Below, piece by piece: positions 1-6,725 of a stretch of 6,725 bases of DNA. The DNA is taken from assembly GCA_017481065.1 (NCBI GenBank), contig JAFUPT010000176.1:1-6725 (forward strand), given 5' to 3'. How positions within the stretch are numbered: position 1 is the first letter of the stretch; every line of letters begins with the position of its first letter. Source of the DNA: Clostridia bacterium. GTDB taxonomy: Bacteria > Bacillota_A > Clostridia > Christensenellales > Aristaeellaceae. A program made the translations under genes and the position numbers. Under the pieces are notes generated by a model that saw nothing but the letters and a program-made list of their open reading frames with translations, searched no databases and had not been told where the DNA came from.

Positions 1-21
1 TATTTATCCCTGGTTTATACA

Positions 22-37
22 TGTTCCACGTGAAACA
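22..37. promoter_or_regulatory. parS centromere-like site (ParB/Spo0J binding)
   Basis: The sequence TGTTCCACGTGAAACA matches the B. subtilis-type parS consensus TGTTNCACGTGAAACA at every defined position and is a near-perfect palindrome around CACGTG. ParB (Spo0J) binds such sites, spreads from them and loads SMC for chromosome segregation. They cluster around the replication origin in Bacillota. The site lies 12 bp left of the first hairpin of repeat A1 and outside any gene. A chance match to 15 fixed bases in a window this size is of the order of 1 in 100,000. The nearby walJ gene, origin-proximal in B. subtilis, agrees with an origin-side location. No parA or parB gene is in the window. 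Confidence 0.85.
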
Positions 38-48
38 AAATCATCCCA

Positions 49-153
49 GCGCATGAAGTGCGCAATACAGGGGTTTCCAAAGGGGCACTGTCCCTTTGGC
101 AGGGTGCAGGGACAGCGTCCCTGCCAGGAGTCCAGAGGACAGCGTCCTCTGGC
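49..153 (+). repeat. Element A copy A1: four-hairpin repeat in the leader of the radical SAM gene
   Basis: Four consecutive stem-loops are visible. H0 pairs GCGCA (49-53) with TGCGC (59-63). H1 pairs CCAAAGGG (77-84) with CCCTTTGG (92-99). H2 pairs GCAGGGAC (106-113) with GTCCCTGC (117-124) around an AGC loop. H3 pairs CCAGAGGAC (132-140) with GTCCTCTGG (144-152), also around AGC. The array ends 4 nt before the Shine-Dalgarno of the radical SAM gene, so it should lie in its 5' untranslated leader if the promoter is further left. Bases 60-84 are an exact 25-nt inverted match to 3962-3986 in copy A4. The reading frame of the downstream gene is open through the repeat, which invites a false N-terminal extension. 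Confidence 0.85.
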
Positions 154-156
154 AAC

Positions 157-162
157 GGAGGT
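157..162 (+). promoter_or_regulatory. Shine-Dalgarno fixing the radical SAM start
   Basis: GGAGGT lies 4 nt upstream of the ATG at 167. It is the only good ribosome binding site near the 5' end of this frame, so it favours 167 over the upstream in-frame ATG at 53, which has no such site and would translate the hairpin repeat. Confidence 0.8.
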
Positions 163-166
163 AATT

Positions 167-1045
167 ATGCAAGAATTCACCTGCAATCTCTGCCCGCGCA
201 GCTGCGGCGTGATCCGGGGCGAGGAAGGCCGCGGCTGGTGCGGCATGGGCGCGGACCCGATGATCGCCCGCGCAGCCCCGCATTATGATGAGGAGCCTGT
301 GATTTCCGGCTCCCGGGGCAGCGGCGCGGTATTTTTCTCGGGCTGCAGCCTGAAATGCTGCTTCTGCCAGAACTTCGATCTCTCCCACAAGGGCTGGGGC
401 AAGAAAGTCACGCCGCAGCGGCTGCGCGAGATCTATTTCGAGCTGATCGGGCAGGGTGTGCACAACATCAACCTCGTAAACCCCACCCATTTCGCAGAAG
501 CGGTGCTCGAATCCCTAGAGGGCGGGCTCCCGGTGCCGGTGGTGTGGAACAGCGGCGGCTATGAGAAGGTGGAAACCATCCGCCGCATGCAGGGCAAGGT
601 GCAGGTATACCTGCCGGACTTGAAGTATATCCGCCCGGAATCCGCCCGGAAATACTCGAAAGCGGCGGATTACTTTGAATTTGCCGCGCCCGCCATCCGG
701 GAAATGCTGCGGCAGACCGGCCCGGTGGAGCTGGATGATAACGGCGTCATCCGCCGCGGCACCATCATCCGCCATCTGATTCTGCCCGGCTGCGCGGAGG
801 AATCCATCAAAATCCTCGATTTTATCAAGGAAGAATTGCCCGGCGCGTGGGTCAGCCTGATGGCCCAGTACCTGCCCTTCGGCGAGGCCGCAGGCATGGA
901 TGCGCTCGGGCGGCGGCTCACCCCGGAGGAATACGAAATGGTGGCCGATCATCTCGTCGAAATCGGCCTCGAGGACGGCTTCATCCAGGAGCTTTCCTCC
1001 TCGGATGAAAAATATATCCCGAAATTTGACCTCACAGGCGTATAA
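167..1045 (+). CDS. Radical SAM protein, PflX / pyruvate formate-lyase activase-like
   Basis: The 292-residue protein carries the radical SAM signature CxxxCxxC at C60, C64 and C67 (CSLKCCFC), which binds the 4Fe-4S cluster that cleaves S-adenosylmethionine. An N-terminal cysteine cluster (C6, C9, C13, C25) precedes it and may hold a second metal or Fe-S site. This architecture and the NPTHF and LPDLKY segments (about residues 105-109 and 149-154) fit the PflX group (COG1313), homologues of pyruvate formate-lyase activating enzyme. The substrate of that group is not established, and no glycyl radical enzyme gene is in the window. The start at 167 is chosen because GGAGGT sits 4 nt upstream; the frame stays open to an ATG at 53, but that stretch is repeat A1. 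walJ follows after 26 bp with no terminator between, so the two are probably cotranscribed. The protein is expected to be cytoplasmic and looks complete. Family assignment is firm; exact role unknown. Confidence 0.85.
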   Translation: MQEFTCNLCPRSCGVIRGEEGRGWCGMGADPMIARAAPHYDEEPVISGSRGSGAVFFSGCSLKCCFCQNFDLSHKGWGKKVTPQRLREIYFELIGQGVHNINLVNPTHFAEAVLESLEGGLPVPVVWNSGGYEKVETIRRMQGKVQVYLPDLKYIRPESARKYSKAADYFEFAAPAIREMLRQTGPVELDDNGVIRRGTIIRHLILPGCAEESIKILDFIKEELPGAWVSLMAQYLPFGEAAGMDALGRRLTPEEYEMVADHLVEIGLEDGFIQELSSSDEKYIPKFDLTGV

Positions 1046-1050
1046 TTACC

Positions 1051-1057
1051 AAAGGAG
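1051..1057 (+). promoter_or_regulatory. Shine-Dalgarno of walJ with long spacing
   Basis: AAAGGAG is the only purine-rich site between the two genes, but it lies 14 nt from the ATG at 1072, longer than the usual 5-10 nt. No in-frame ATG, GTG or TTG lies between them, so 1072 remains the best start. Translation may be less efficient, or may be coupled to the upstream gene. Confidence 0.55.
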
Positions 1058-1071
1058 AACCACAGATAAGC

Positions 1072-1881
1072 ATGGAACTGCGCTTTTCGCCGCTTTTCAG
1101 CGGTTCGAGCGGCAACGCGATCTATGTCGGCTGCGGCGATACCCACATCTTGGTGGACGCGGGGCTGTCCGGCACGAAAATCACAAATGAACTGGCCAAG
1201 ATCGGCCTGCACCCCTCCCAGCTCTCGGCCATCATGGTGACCCATGAGCATACCGACCACACCCAGGGCGTGGGCATACTCTCCCGGAAATTCCATCTGC
1301 CCGTATATGCCACGGAGGGCACATGGGACGGCATGGCGGCGAAGATCGGCAATATCGATCCCCGCTGCCGCTGCTTCCTCACCCCCGAGCAGGATTTTTA
1401 TCTCGACGGCCTGAACATACTGCCCTTTTCCACCCCCCACGATGCGAACCAGCCCGTGGGCTTCCGCTTTGAGTTCTGCGGTGCGAAATTCTGCATCGCA
1501 ACCGACCTCGGCTGCATCAAAAAGGGCTGGATGAACCATGTATCTGGCGCGGATGCGGTGCTGCTGGAATCCAATTATGACCCGGATATGCTCAAGGCCG
1601 GCGCCTATCCCTATGAGCTCAAGCGCCGCATCCTGTCCAACCGCGGCCACCTCTGCAACGAGGATTCCGGCGCCGCCGCCCTCGAACTGGTGAAGAACGG
1701 CGCGCGGCACATCGTGCTCGGCCATCTCTCCAAGGAAAACAACTTCCCCGAGCTCGCCCGCCGCTGCTGCGAAGATGCGCTCATGTCCGGCGGCGTGGTC
1801 CCCGGCGAGGATGTGCGCATCGATGTGGCCAGCCGCGATGGGGTCACGGGAATCTTCGGGGTAAAGAGCGAGTTTGAGTAG
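1072..1881 (+). CDS. walJ: MBL-fold metallo-hydrolase WalJ/YycJ
   Basis: The 269-residue protein opens with the WalJ/YycJ hallmark FSPLFSGSSGNAIYV (residues 5-19). It has the metallo-beta-lactamase motif HxHxDH at H58, H60, D62 and H63 (THEHTDH), followed by H123 (TPHD), D145 (ATDLG) and H218 (LGHLS). Together these form the usual two-metal centre. Length and motif order match the WalJ family over the full protein. In B. subtilis this gene sits at the end of the walRKHIJ cluster near the origin and is linked to cell-wall homeostasis and coordination with DNA replication; the biochemical substrate is not settled. Here the walRK two-component genes are absent and a radical SAM gene lies 26 bp upstream instead. 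The TAG stop is followed within a few bases by repeat A2 and then by a strong hairpin terminator at 1966-2002. The assignment is secure at family level. Confidence 0.9.
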   Translation: MELRFSPLFSGSSGNAIYVGCGDTHILVDAGLSGTKITNELAKIGLHPSQLSAIMVTHEHTDHTQGVGILSRKFHLPVYATEGTWDGMAAKIGNIDPRCRCFLTPEQDFYLDGLNILPFSTPHDANQPVGFRFEFCGAKFCIATDLGCIKKGWMNHVSGADAVLLESNYDPDMLKAGAYPYELKRRILSNRGHLCNEDSGAAALELVKNGARHIVLGHLSKENNFPELARRCCEDALMSGGVVPGEDVRIDVASRDGVTGIFGVKSEFE

Positions 1882-2002
1882 GCGGGAGGCGTTGGGGGAT
1901 ATTGGGGGCTTTCAGCCCCCAAACCCCTGACCAAAGGGCGAGCCGCTCTTTGGAAACCCCCGCAAAAAACATCCCTTTCCCATGGTGGGAAAGGGATGTT
2001 TT
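1882..2002 (-). repeat. Element A copy A2, downstream of walJ
   Basis: Read on the minus strand, the order is H0 slot, H1, H2, tail. H2 pairs TTGGGGGCT (1902-1910) with AGCCCCCAA (1914-1922). H1 pairs CCAAAG (1931-1936) with CTTTGG (1948-1953) around a GC-rich inner part. The H0 slot is filled by the intrinsic terminator listed separately at 1966-2002. The H2 end faces walJ and begins almost at its stop codon. The H2 and H1 loops resemble those of copy A8 at the 3' end of the peptidase gene. No gene lies in 1882-2259: this stretch holds A2, the walJ terminator, element B1, a second terminator and A3. Confidence 0.75.
1966..2002. terminator. Intrinsic terminator after walJ (bidirectional-type)
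   Basis: A perfect 17-bp stem pairs 1966-1982 (AAAACATCCCTTTCCCA) with 1986-2002 around a TGG loop. It has an A run on its left side and TTTT on its right. It should stop the radical SAM-walJ transcript, and the symmetric A/T flanks would let it act on opposite-strand transcription too. The U-tract beyond the stem is short (TTTTGATAT), so efficiency is uncertain. Confidence 0.75.
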
Positions 2003-2017
2003 GATATAAGGAAATAC

Positions 2018-2126
2018 AAAAAGGCTCCCCTGTGCAAGGGGAGCTGTCACCGAAGGTGACTGAGGGGTTGTAACAATCCCTCCGACCCGCTTCGCGGGCC
2101 ACCTCCCTTTACACAAGGGAGGCTTT
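2018..2126 (+). repeat. Element B copy B1: palindromic MITE-like repeat
   Basis: About 109 bp with imperfect terminal inverted repeats (AAAGGCTCCCCT at the left; the right end read inverted is AAAGCCTCCCTT). Internal stem-loops in order are: GCTCCCCT (2024-2031) with AGGGGAGC (2037-2044); GTCACC (2046-2051) with GGTGAC (2055-2060); CCCGC (2086-2090) with GCGGG (2094-2098); and CCTCCCTT (2102-2109) with AAGGGAGG (2115-2122). There is no open reading frame, so any mobility would need a transposase supplied elsewhere. It lies midway between two terminators of convergent genes. B2 at 4023-4126 is a second copy, inverted. Confidence 0.85.
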
Positions 2127-2148
2127 ATATTCTCTCGTAGTAACAATT

Positions 2149-2173
2149 AAAGGCACGCATTGCGTGCCTTTTT
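2149..2173. terminator. Terminator-like hairpin between walJ and groEL
   Basis: A 10-bp stem pairs AAAGGCACGC (2149-2158) with GCGTGCCTTT (2162-2171) around ATT, ending in TTTTT on the plus strand. On the minus strand it is preceded by AAAAA and followed by TTTAATTG, so it could also end the groEL transcript, which reaches it through A3. It occupies the H0 slot of repeat A3. Confidence 0.65.
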
Positions 2174-2237
2174 GTGCCGGGTCCAGGGGGAGGCTCTCCC
2201 CCTGGCGGGGTCTGGGGCAGAGCCCCAGCGTAACTCC
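2149..2237 (+). repeat. Element A copy A3, beside the groEL 3' end
   Basis: H0 is the terminator-like hairpin at 2149-2171. H1 pairs CCAGGGGGAG (2183-2192) with CTCCCCCTGG (2196-2205). H2 pairs CTGGGGC (2212-2218) with GCCCCAG (2222-2228) around AGA. H3 is missing, but the tail GCGTAACTCC (2228-2237) matches the tails of A5, A6 and A7. The H0-H1 junction TGCCGGGTCCAGGGGG is shared with A8 read inverted, which supports treating the terminator as part of the element. The H2 end points to groEL, whose stop codon is 22 bp beyond the tail. Confidence 0.78.
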
Positions 2238-2259
2238 CGGCTTAAGTTTCGGGGCGAGC

Positions 2260-3899
<1,640 letters not shown>

Positions 3900-3911
3900 A
3901 AAGATTGAGAG

Positions 3912-4003
3912 ACGGGGGAGGCGCTGGGGCTTTGCCCCAGATCCCAGCAAAGGGAATCATTCCCTTTGGAAACCCCTGTATTGCGCTGCGGTGCAGCGCT
4001 GGG
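3912..4003 (-). repeat. Element A copy A4, in the groES-groEL gap beside groEL
   Basis: Plus-strand order is H2, H1, H0. H2 pairs CTGGGGC (3924-3930) with GCCCCAG (3934-3940). H1 pairs CAAAGGGAA (3948-3956) with TTCCCTTTG (3960-3968) around TCA. H0 pairs GCGCTGC (3983-3989) with GCAGCGC (3993-3999). The H2 end faces the groEL ribosome binding site. Bases 3962-3986 are a 25-nt exact inverted match to A1 (60-84). Read in element orientation the H1 loop is TGA, while A5, A6 and A7 have TCA. The whole gap 3886-4244 has no gene and is almost entirely A4, B2 and A5. Confidence 0.83.
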
Positions 4004-4022
4004 AATAATTTAGGGTGATATT

Positions 4023-4126
4023 TAAGCCTCCCTTGTGCAAAGGGAGGTGGCGCGTAGCGCCGGAGGGATTGTTGCAACCCCTCAGTCACCTTCGGTGACA
4101 GCTCCCCTTGCACAGGGGAGCCTTTT
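4023..4126 (-). repeat. Element B copy B2, between groES and groEL
   Basis: This is an inverted copy of B1. Plus-strand stems are: CCTCCCTT (4027-4034) with AAGGGAGG (4040-4047); GGCGC (4049-4053) with GCGCC (4057-4061); GTCACC (4085-4090) with GGTGAC (4094-4099); and GCTCCCCT (4101-4108) with AGGGGAGC (4114-4121). The central stem differs from B1 (CCCGC/GCGGG) yet remains complementary, a compensatory change. The copy would be transcribed as part of the groES-groEL mRNA. Confidence 0.85.
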
Positions 4127-4138
4127 ATTTTCGTTCCT

Positions 4139-4562
<424 letters not shown>

Positions 4563-4589
4563 TTAGCACTCGCGAAATCCGAGTGCTAA
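4563..4589. promoter_or_regulatory. CIRCE operator (HrcA binding site)
   Basis: TTAGCACTC (4563-4571), 9 bp of spacer, GAGTGCTAA (4581-4589): an exact match to the CIRCE consensus TTAGCACTC-N9-GAGTGCTAA. HrcA binds it and represses chaperone genes at normal temperature. It lies in the groES leader, just downstream of the predicted -10 and before the ribosome binding site. No second CIRCE was seen near groEL. Confidence 0.97.
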
Positions 4590-4603
4590 GCCTTACAGGT
4601 GAT

Positions 4604-4632
4604 AGTTTAACCATTTTCTATGGAAAATGCAA
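4604..4632 (-). promoter_or_regulatory. Predicted sigma-A promoter of groES
   Basis: On the minus strand the -35 TTGCAT (4632-4627) is separated by exactly 17 bp from the -10 TAAACT (4609-4604). Transcription would begin near 4597, just ahead of CIRCE, the usual layout for HrcA-controlled groE operons. Confidence 0.75.
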
Positions 4633-4672
4633 GCCCCGGAGCACCTAAATAATTGTTAAGTTTTGGATTTTG

Positions 4673-4701
4673 AGGACAAAAATACGGAAATACGGTATAA
4701 T
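4673..4701 (+). promoter_or_regulatory. Predicted sigma-A promoter of the dCMP deaminase gene
   Basis: A perfect -10 TATAAT (4696-4701) lies 17 bp downstream of a partial -35, AGGACA (4673-4678; four of six match TTGACA). It is divergent from the groES promoter with about 40 bp between the two -35 boxes. CIRCE is on the far side of the groES promoter, so HrcA is unlikely to act directly here. Confidence 0.7.
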
Positions 4702-4730
4702 TGATAGTAATCAGGATGGAGGTAAACACC

Positions 4731-5186
4731 ATGGATAAATGGGATGCACGTTTTATGGAACTGGCGGAGGTGATTTCCTCCTGGGCCAGCTGTTACCAGC
4801 AGGACCGCAAGATCGGCGCGGTGATCGTGAAAAACAAGCGCATCGTTACCACCGGCTACAATGGCGCGCCTGCCGGCATCAAAACCTGCGTGGAGCGCGG
4901 CGAATGCCTGCGCAAAAAGATGGGCATCGCCTCCGGCACCAAGCATGAAATCTGCTATGCCATCCATGCCGAGCAGAATGCCATCATCCAAGCCGCCAAG
5001 CTCGGTTCGTCCATCGAGGGCGCTACCCTCTATTGCACCCACCAGCCCTGCGTTATCTGCGCAAAGATGATTGTAAACTCCGGCATCTCCCGCGTGGTCT
5101 ATAAGCATGGCTACCCCGATGATTTCGCCGTGCAGATGCTGGAAGAGGGCGGCGTTCTGCTGGAGCGGTTCGAAGGCGAGGAGTAA
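4731..5186 (+). CDS. Deoxycytidylate (dCMP) deaminase, ComEB-like
   Basis: The 151-residue protein belongs to the zinc-dependent cytidine/deoxycytidylate deaminase superfamily. It has HAE at 79-81 (H79 zinc ligand, E81 proton shuttle) and PCVIC at 106-110 (C107 and C110 zinc ligands). TGYNGAPAG at 41-49 and the cysteine/histidine-rich stretch at 53-75 (C53, C59, H72, C75) are typical of dCMP deaminases rather than tRNA or guanine deaminases. The enzyme converts dCMP to dUMP, the substrate of thymidylate synthase, in the cytoplasm. The ATG at 4731 has GGAGGT 7 nt upstream; an upstream in-frame ATG lies within the promoter region. It is monocistronic by appearance. Its TAA stop lies inside the tail of repeat A6. 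A ComE-related competence role cannot be inferred from this context. Confidence 0.92.
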   Translation: MDKWDARFMELAEVISSWASCYQQDRKIGAVIVKNKRIVTTGYNGAPAGIKTCVERGECLRKKMGIASGTKHEICYAIHAEQNAIIQAAKLGSSIEGATLYCTHQPCVICAKMIVNSGISRVVYKHGYPDDFAVQMLEEGGVLLERFEGEE

Positions 5187-5282
5187 CGCCAAGGGGGACG
5201 ATTGGGGACGCTGTCCCCAAACCCCTGCCAAGGGGGATGATCCCCCTTGGAACCCTCAGTAAAGCACTGCTGCGCAGTGCTT
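5180..5282 (-). repeat. Element A copy A6, overlapping the dCMP deaminase 3' end
   Basis: The tail, read inverted as GCGTTACTCC (5189-5180), contains the deaminase TAA stop (5184-5186). Only half of H3 remains (CGCCAAGGGGGACG, 5187-5200). H2 pairs TTGGGGAC (5202-5209) with GTCCCCAA (5213-5220). H1 pairs CCAAGGGGGA (5228-5237) with TCCCCCTTGG (5241-5250). H0 pairs AAGCACTGC (5262-5270) with GCAGTGCTT (5274-5282). There is no separate terminator after this gene; the H0 stem followed by only two T residues is at best a weak one. Confidence 0.83.
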
Positions 5283-5313
5283 GGAGGGAAAACATACATA
5301 TTATATATATTAT
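5281..5313 (+). promoter_or_regulatory. AT-rich stretch, possible peptidase promoter
   Basis: A run of alternating A/T (5296-5313) separates A6 from A7 and is the only AT-rich DNA in this gap. TATTAT (5308-5313) or TATATA (5304-5309) could be a -10, the latter 17 bp after TTGGAG, a poor -35. If used, transcription would start close to the H0 hairpin, placing all of A7 in the peptidase leader. The promoter call is weak. Confidence 0.35.
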
Positions 5314-5315
5314 CA

Positions 5316-5428
5316 GCGACGCATAGCGTCGCAATGGTGGGGTTTCCAAAGGGAATCATTCCCTTTGGCGGGGTCCGGGGCAGCGCCCCGGCAGGGTTCC
5401 AAGGGACAGCGTCCCTTGGCGTAATTCC
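5316..5428 (+). repeat. Element A copy A7, in the peptidase leader
   Basis: This is the cleanest four-hairpin copy. H0 pairs GCGACGC (5316-5322) with GCGTCGC (5326-5332). H1 pairs CCAAAGGGAA (5346-5355) with TTCCCTTTGG (5359-5368) around TCA. H2 pairs CCGGGGC (5375-5381) with GCCCCGG (5385-5391) around AGC. H3 pairs CCAAGGGAC (5399-5407) with GTCCCTTGG (5411-5419) around AGC. The tail is GCGTAATTCC (5419-5428). Its frame is open into the peptidase gene, giving a spurious N-terminal extension starting at 5247. Confidence 0.87.
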
Positions 5429-5443
5429 CCGTTTCCCCCCAGA

Positions 5444-5449
5444 AGGAGG
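5444..5449 (+). promoter_or_regulatory. Shine-Dalgarno fixing the peptidase start
   Basis: AGGAGG sits 4 nt before the ATG at 5454, where similarity to M24 peptidases begins. It excludes the upstream in-frame ATG codons, which lie in repeats. Confidence 0.8.
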
Positions 5450-5453
5450 TACC

Positions 5454-6524
5454 ATGAACCAGTCCCGTATTTCCCGCGTAATCGAAAATATGAAGCAGCA
5501 CGGCCTCGACCAGATTCTGGTAACGGCCACGCCTTCCGTCTACTATCTCACCGGCAAGTGGGTGAACCCGGGCGAGCGCATGCTGGCGCTTTACCTGAAC
5601 GCCGACGGCGAGAGCTGTCTCTTTGCCAACCGCCTGTTCGCGCTCAGCGGCAGCGAGGGCGTCAATCTTGTGGAGTTTGATGACACGGAGGACCCCATCG
5701 CCATGCTGGCCAAGCAGGTGAAGTGCGGCAATATCGGCATCGACAAGGTATGGCCGAGCCAGTTCACCATCCGGCTGATGCAGGCGAAGTCCGGAATCAC
5801 CCCGGTGCTGGGCTCCGCGCCGGTGGATGAGGCGCGCATGTGCAAGGACGCCGAGGAAATTGCCCTGATGCGCGAGTCCAGCCACATGAACGACCGAGCC
5901 ATCGCCATGACCATGAACGATATCCGCGATGGCATGACCGAGATCGAGCTGCAGGAGGCATACCTCAAGAATGCCAAGGCGGTGGGCGGCGAAGGCGGCT
6001 CCTTCCATCCCATCACCTGCTTCGGCCCCAACTGTGCCGAGCCCCACCACGATAACGATGATACCCGCCTGAAGAAGGGTGACAGCGTGATCCTCGATGT
6101 GGGCCTCGCCCACCACCGCTATTGTAGCGATATGACCCGCACCGTGTTCTTCGGCTCCGTTACCGAGGAACAGAAGCGCGTGTATGAAATCTGCCGCCGC
6201 GCTAATGAAGCCGGCCGCGCCGCCGTGAAGCCGGGACTTCCCATGTGCGAATTCGACCGCGCCGCCCGCTCCGTGATCGAGGAAGCCGGCCTCGGTAAGT
6301 ATTTCATCCATCGCACCGGCCACGGCATCGGCCTCGAGGTGCACGAGCATCCCGATAATTCCGCCACTTCCCAGATCATTGCCAAGCCCGGCATGTGCTT
6401 CTCCGTGGAGCCCGGCATCTATCTGCCCGGCAATTTCGGCGTGCGCATCGAAGACCTCGTGTGCGTCACCGAAACCGGCTGCGAAACCCTCAACGAGCTG
6501 GACCACGATCTGCATGTGATCTGA
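5454..6524 (+). CDS. M24 family metallopeptidase (Xaa-Pro dipeptidase/aminopeptidase type)
   Basis: The 356-residue protein has an N-terminal creatinase-like domain (about 1-130) and a C-terminal pita-bread M24 domain (about 135-350). All five dinuclear metal ligands are visible: D215 (ILDVG), D226 (SDMTRT), H290 (RTGHGIG), E319 (SVEPGIY) and E333 (RIEDLV). H198/H199 (EPHHD) and H297 (VHEHP) fit the catalytic histidines. Such enzymes release an N-terminal residue preceding proline, or cleave Xaa-Pro dipeptides, in the cytoplasm during peptide turnover. Dipeptidase (PepQ) and aminopeptidase (PepP/YpdF-like) types cannot be separated from sequence alone. No signal peptide is seen. The length is normal for the short bacterial Xaa-Pro group. 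Repeat A7 fills the leader, and repeat A8 with a strong terminator follows the TGA, so the gene appears monocistronic. Confidence 0.92.
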   Translation: MNQSRISRVIENMKQHGLDQILVTATPSVYYLTGKWVNPGERMLALYLNADGESCLFANRLFALSGSEGVNLVEFDDTEDPIAMLAKQVKCGNIGIDKVWPSQFTIRLMQAKSGITPVLGSAPVDEARMCKDAEEIALMRESSHMNDRAIAMTMNDIRDGMTEIELQEAYLKNAKAVGGEGGSFHPITCFGPNCAEPHHDNDDTRLKKGDSVILDVGLAHHRYCSDMTRTVFFGSVTEEQKRVYEICRRANEAGRAAVKPGLPMCEFDRAARSVIEEAGLGKYFIHRTGHGIGLEVHEHPDNSATSQIIAKPGMCFSVEPGIYLPGNFGVRIEDLVCVTETGCETLNELDHDLHVI

Positions 6525-6631
6525 CGGGGGGACGTTGGGGGCTGTCAGCCCCCAAACCCCCGACCAGGGGGCGAGCCGCCCCCTGGACCCGGCAGAATAA
6601 AACACCGGCCTCGAAGCGAGGCCGGTGTTTT
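6525..6631 (-). repeat. Element A copy A8, downstream of the peptidase gene
   Basis: H2 pairs TTGGGGGCT (6535-6543) with AGCCCCCAA (6547-6555). H1 pairs CCAGGGGGCG (6564-6573) with CGCCCCCTGG (6577-6586) around AGC. The H0 slot is the intrinsic terminator at 6599-6631. The copy starts at the stop codon with its H2 end facing the gene. It resembles A2 closely, the other copy located 3' of a plus-strand gene, in its H2 and H1 loops. The H1-H0 junction is shared with A3 read inverted. Confidence 0.8.
6599..6631. terminator. Intrinsic terminator after the M24 peptidase gene
   Basis: A perfect 15-bp GC-rich stem pairs 6599-6613 (AAAACACCGGCCTCG) with 6617-6631 around an AAG loop, ending in TTTT. 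The A run on the left makes it potentially bidirectional. It has the same design as the hairpin at 1966-2002. Confidence 0.85.
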
Positions 6632-6646
6632 GGTATGGGGGAAATC

Positions 6647-6706
6647 AAAAGGCTCCCCTGTGTAAGGGGAGCTGTCACCGAAGGTGACTGAGGGGTTGAA
6701 GACAAT
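6647..6706 (+). repeat. Element B copy B3, left half only (chimeric)
   Basis: The left half of element B is intact: GCTCCCCT (6652-6659) pairs with AGGGGAGC (6665-6672), GTCACC (6674-6679) with GGTGAC (6683-6688), then GAGGGGTTG. After GACAAT, where B1 and B2 continue into their right half, the sequence switches to element A sequence. Confidence 0.8.
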
Positions 6707-6725
6707 CCCCTTGGAACCCTCAGCA
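6707..6725 (-). repeat. Element A fragment (A9), cut by the window end
   Basis: CCCCTTGGAACCCTCAG (6707-6723) is identical to 5243-5259 in A6, i.e. the right half of H1 plus the H1-H0 spacer in the minus orientation. It continues past the window edge, so whether an H0 follows cannot be seen. Confidence 0.6.

Noticed and set aside
53..166. N-terminal extension of the radical SAM protein from an upstream ATG
   Set aside because: The extension is a translation of hairpin repeat A1. The strong Shine-Dalgarno and family similarity begin at 167.
1882..2259. Small protein gene or tRNA in the walJ-groEL gap
   Set aside because: Frames there consist of repeat sequence without ribosome binding sites, and no tRNA cloverleaf was seen.
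4023..4126. Integron attC site or a riboswitch upstream of groEL
   Set aside because: B2 is a dispersed repeat found elsewhere next to unrelated genes. No integrase or attC core sites were seen, and no known riboswitch motif was recognised.
5247..5453. N-terminal extension of the M24 peptidase
   Set aside because: It translates parts of repeats A6 and A7. AGGAGG and the start of the creatinase-like domain support 5454.
5313..6605. 430-codon open frame on the minus strand opposite the M24 peptidase gene
   Set aside because: It runs antisense to a gene with all catalytic residues, passes through repeats at both ends, and is Ala/Gly/His-rich without motifs.

Overview
The window looks like a piece of chromosome from a GC-rich member of the Bacillota (Clostridia, probably an Oscillospiraceae/Ruminococcaceae-type gut anaerobe). 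The evidence is strong Shine-Dalgarno sequences, sigma-A-like promoters, a CIRCE operator upstream of groES, a WalJ/YycJ homologue, a B. subtilis-type parS site, and abundant short hairpin repeats. The genus is an inference. The parS site and walJ together suggest a position near the replication origin.

Layout, left to right: a parS site (22-37); a radical SAM protein of the PflX/pyruvate-formate-lyase-activase-like group (167-1045, +) followed by the MBL-fold hydrolase WalJ/YycJ (1072-1881, +); a repeat-filled convergent intergenic region (1882-2259); groEL (2260-3885, -); a second repeat-filled gap (3886-4244); groES (4245-4529, -) with CIRCE and a promoter; a divergent promoter driving a dCMP deaminase (4731-5186, +); a repeat-filled gap (5187-5453); an M24 (Xaa-Pro type) metallopeptidase (5454-6524, +); and a terminator plus further repeats to the window end.

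The genes are housekeeping functions (protein folding, pyrimidine nucleotide supply, peptide turnover, cell-wall or DNA-related hydrolase) and do not form one pathway. groES and groEL form the GroE chaperonin, but here they are 359 bp apart, separated by three repeat elements.

The unusual part is the intergenic DNA. Eight copies (plus a fragment at the right edge) of a modular multi-hairpin repeat, called element A here, flank the genes. Each has up to four stem-loops (H0-H1-H2-H3). Their stem sequences differ between copies while pairing is kept. Their polarity is strict: the H2/H3 end always faces the coding unit and the H0 end faces the middle of the intergenic region, so every unit is bracketed A(+)...gene(s)...A(-), whatever strand the gene is on. 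In three copies the H0 slot holds an intrinsic-terminator hairpin. The outer tail of element A (GCGTWAYTCC) contains the stop codons of groES and of the deaminase gene. A second palindromic repeat of about 105 bp (element B; two full copies and one chimeric copy) sits in the middle of three of these intergenic regions. I know of no assigned function for this arrangement.
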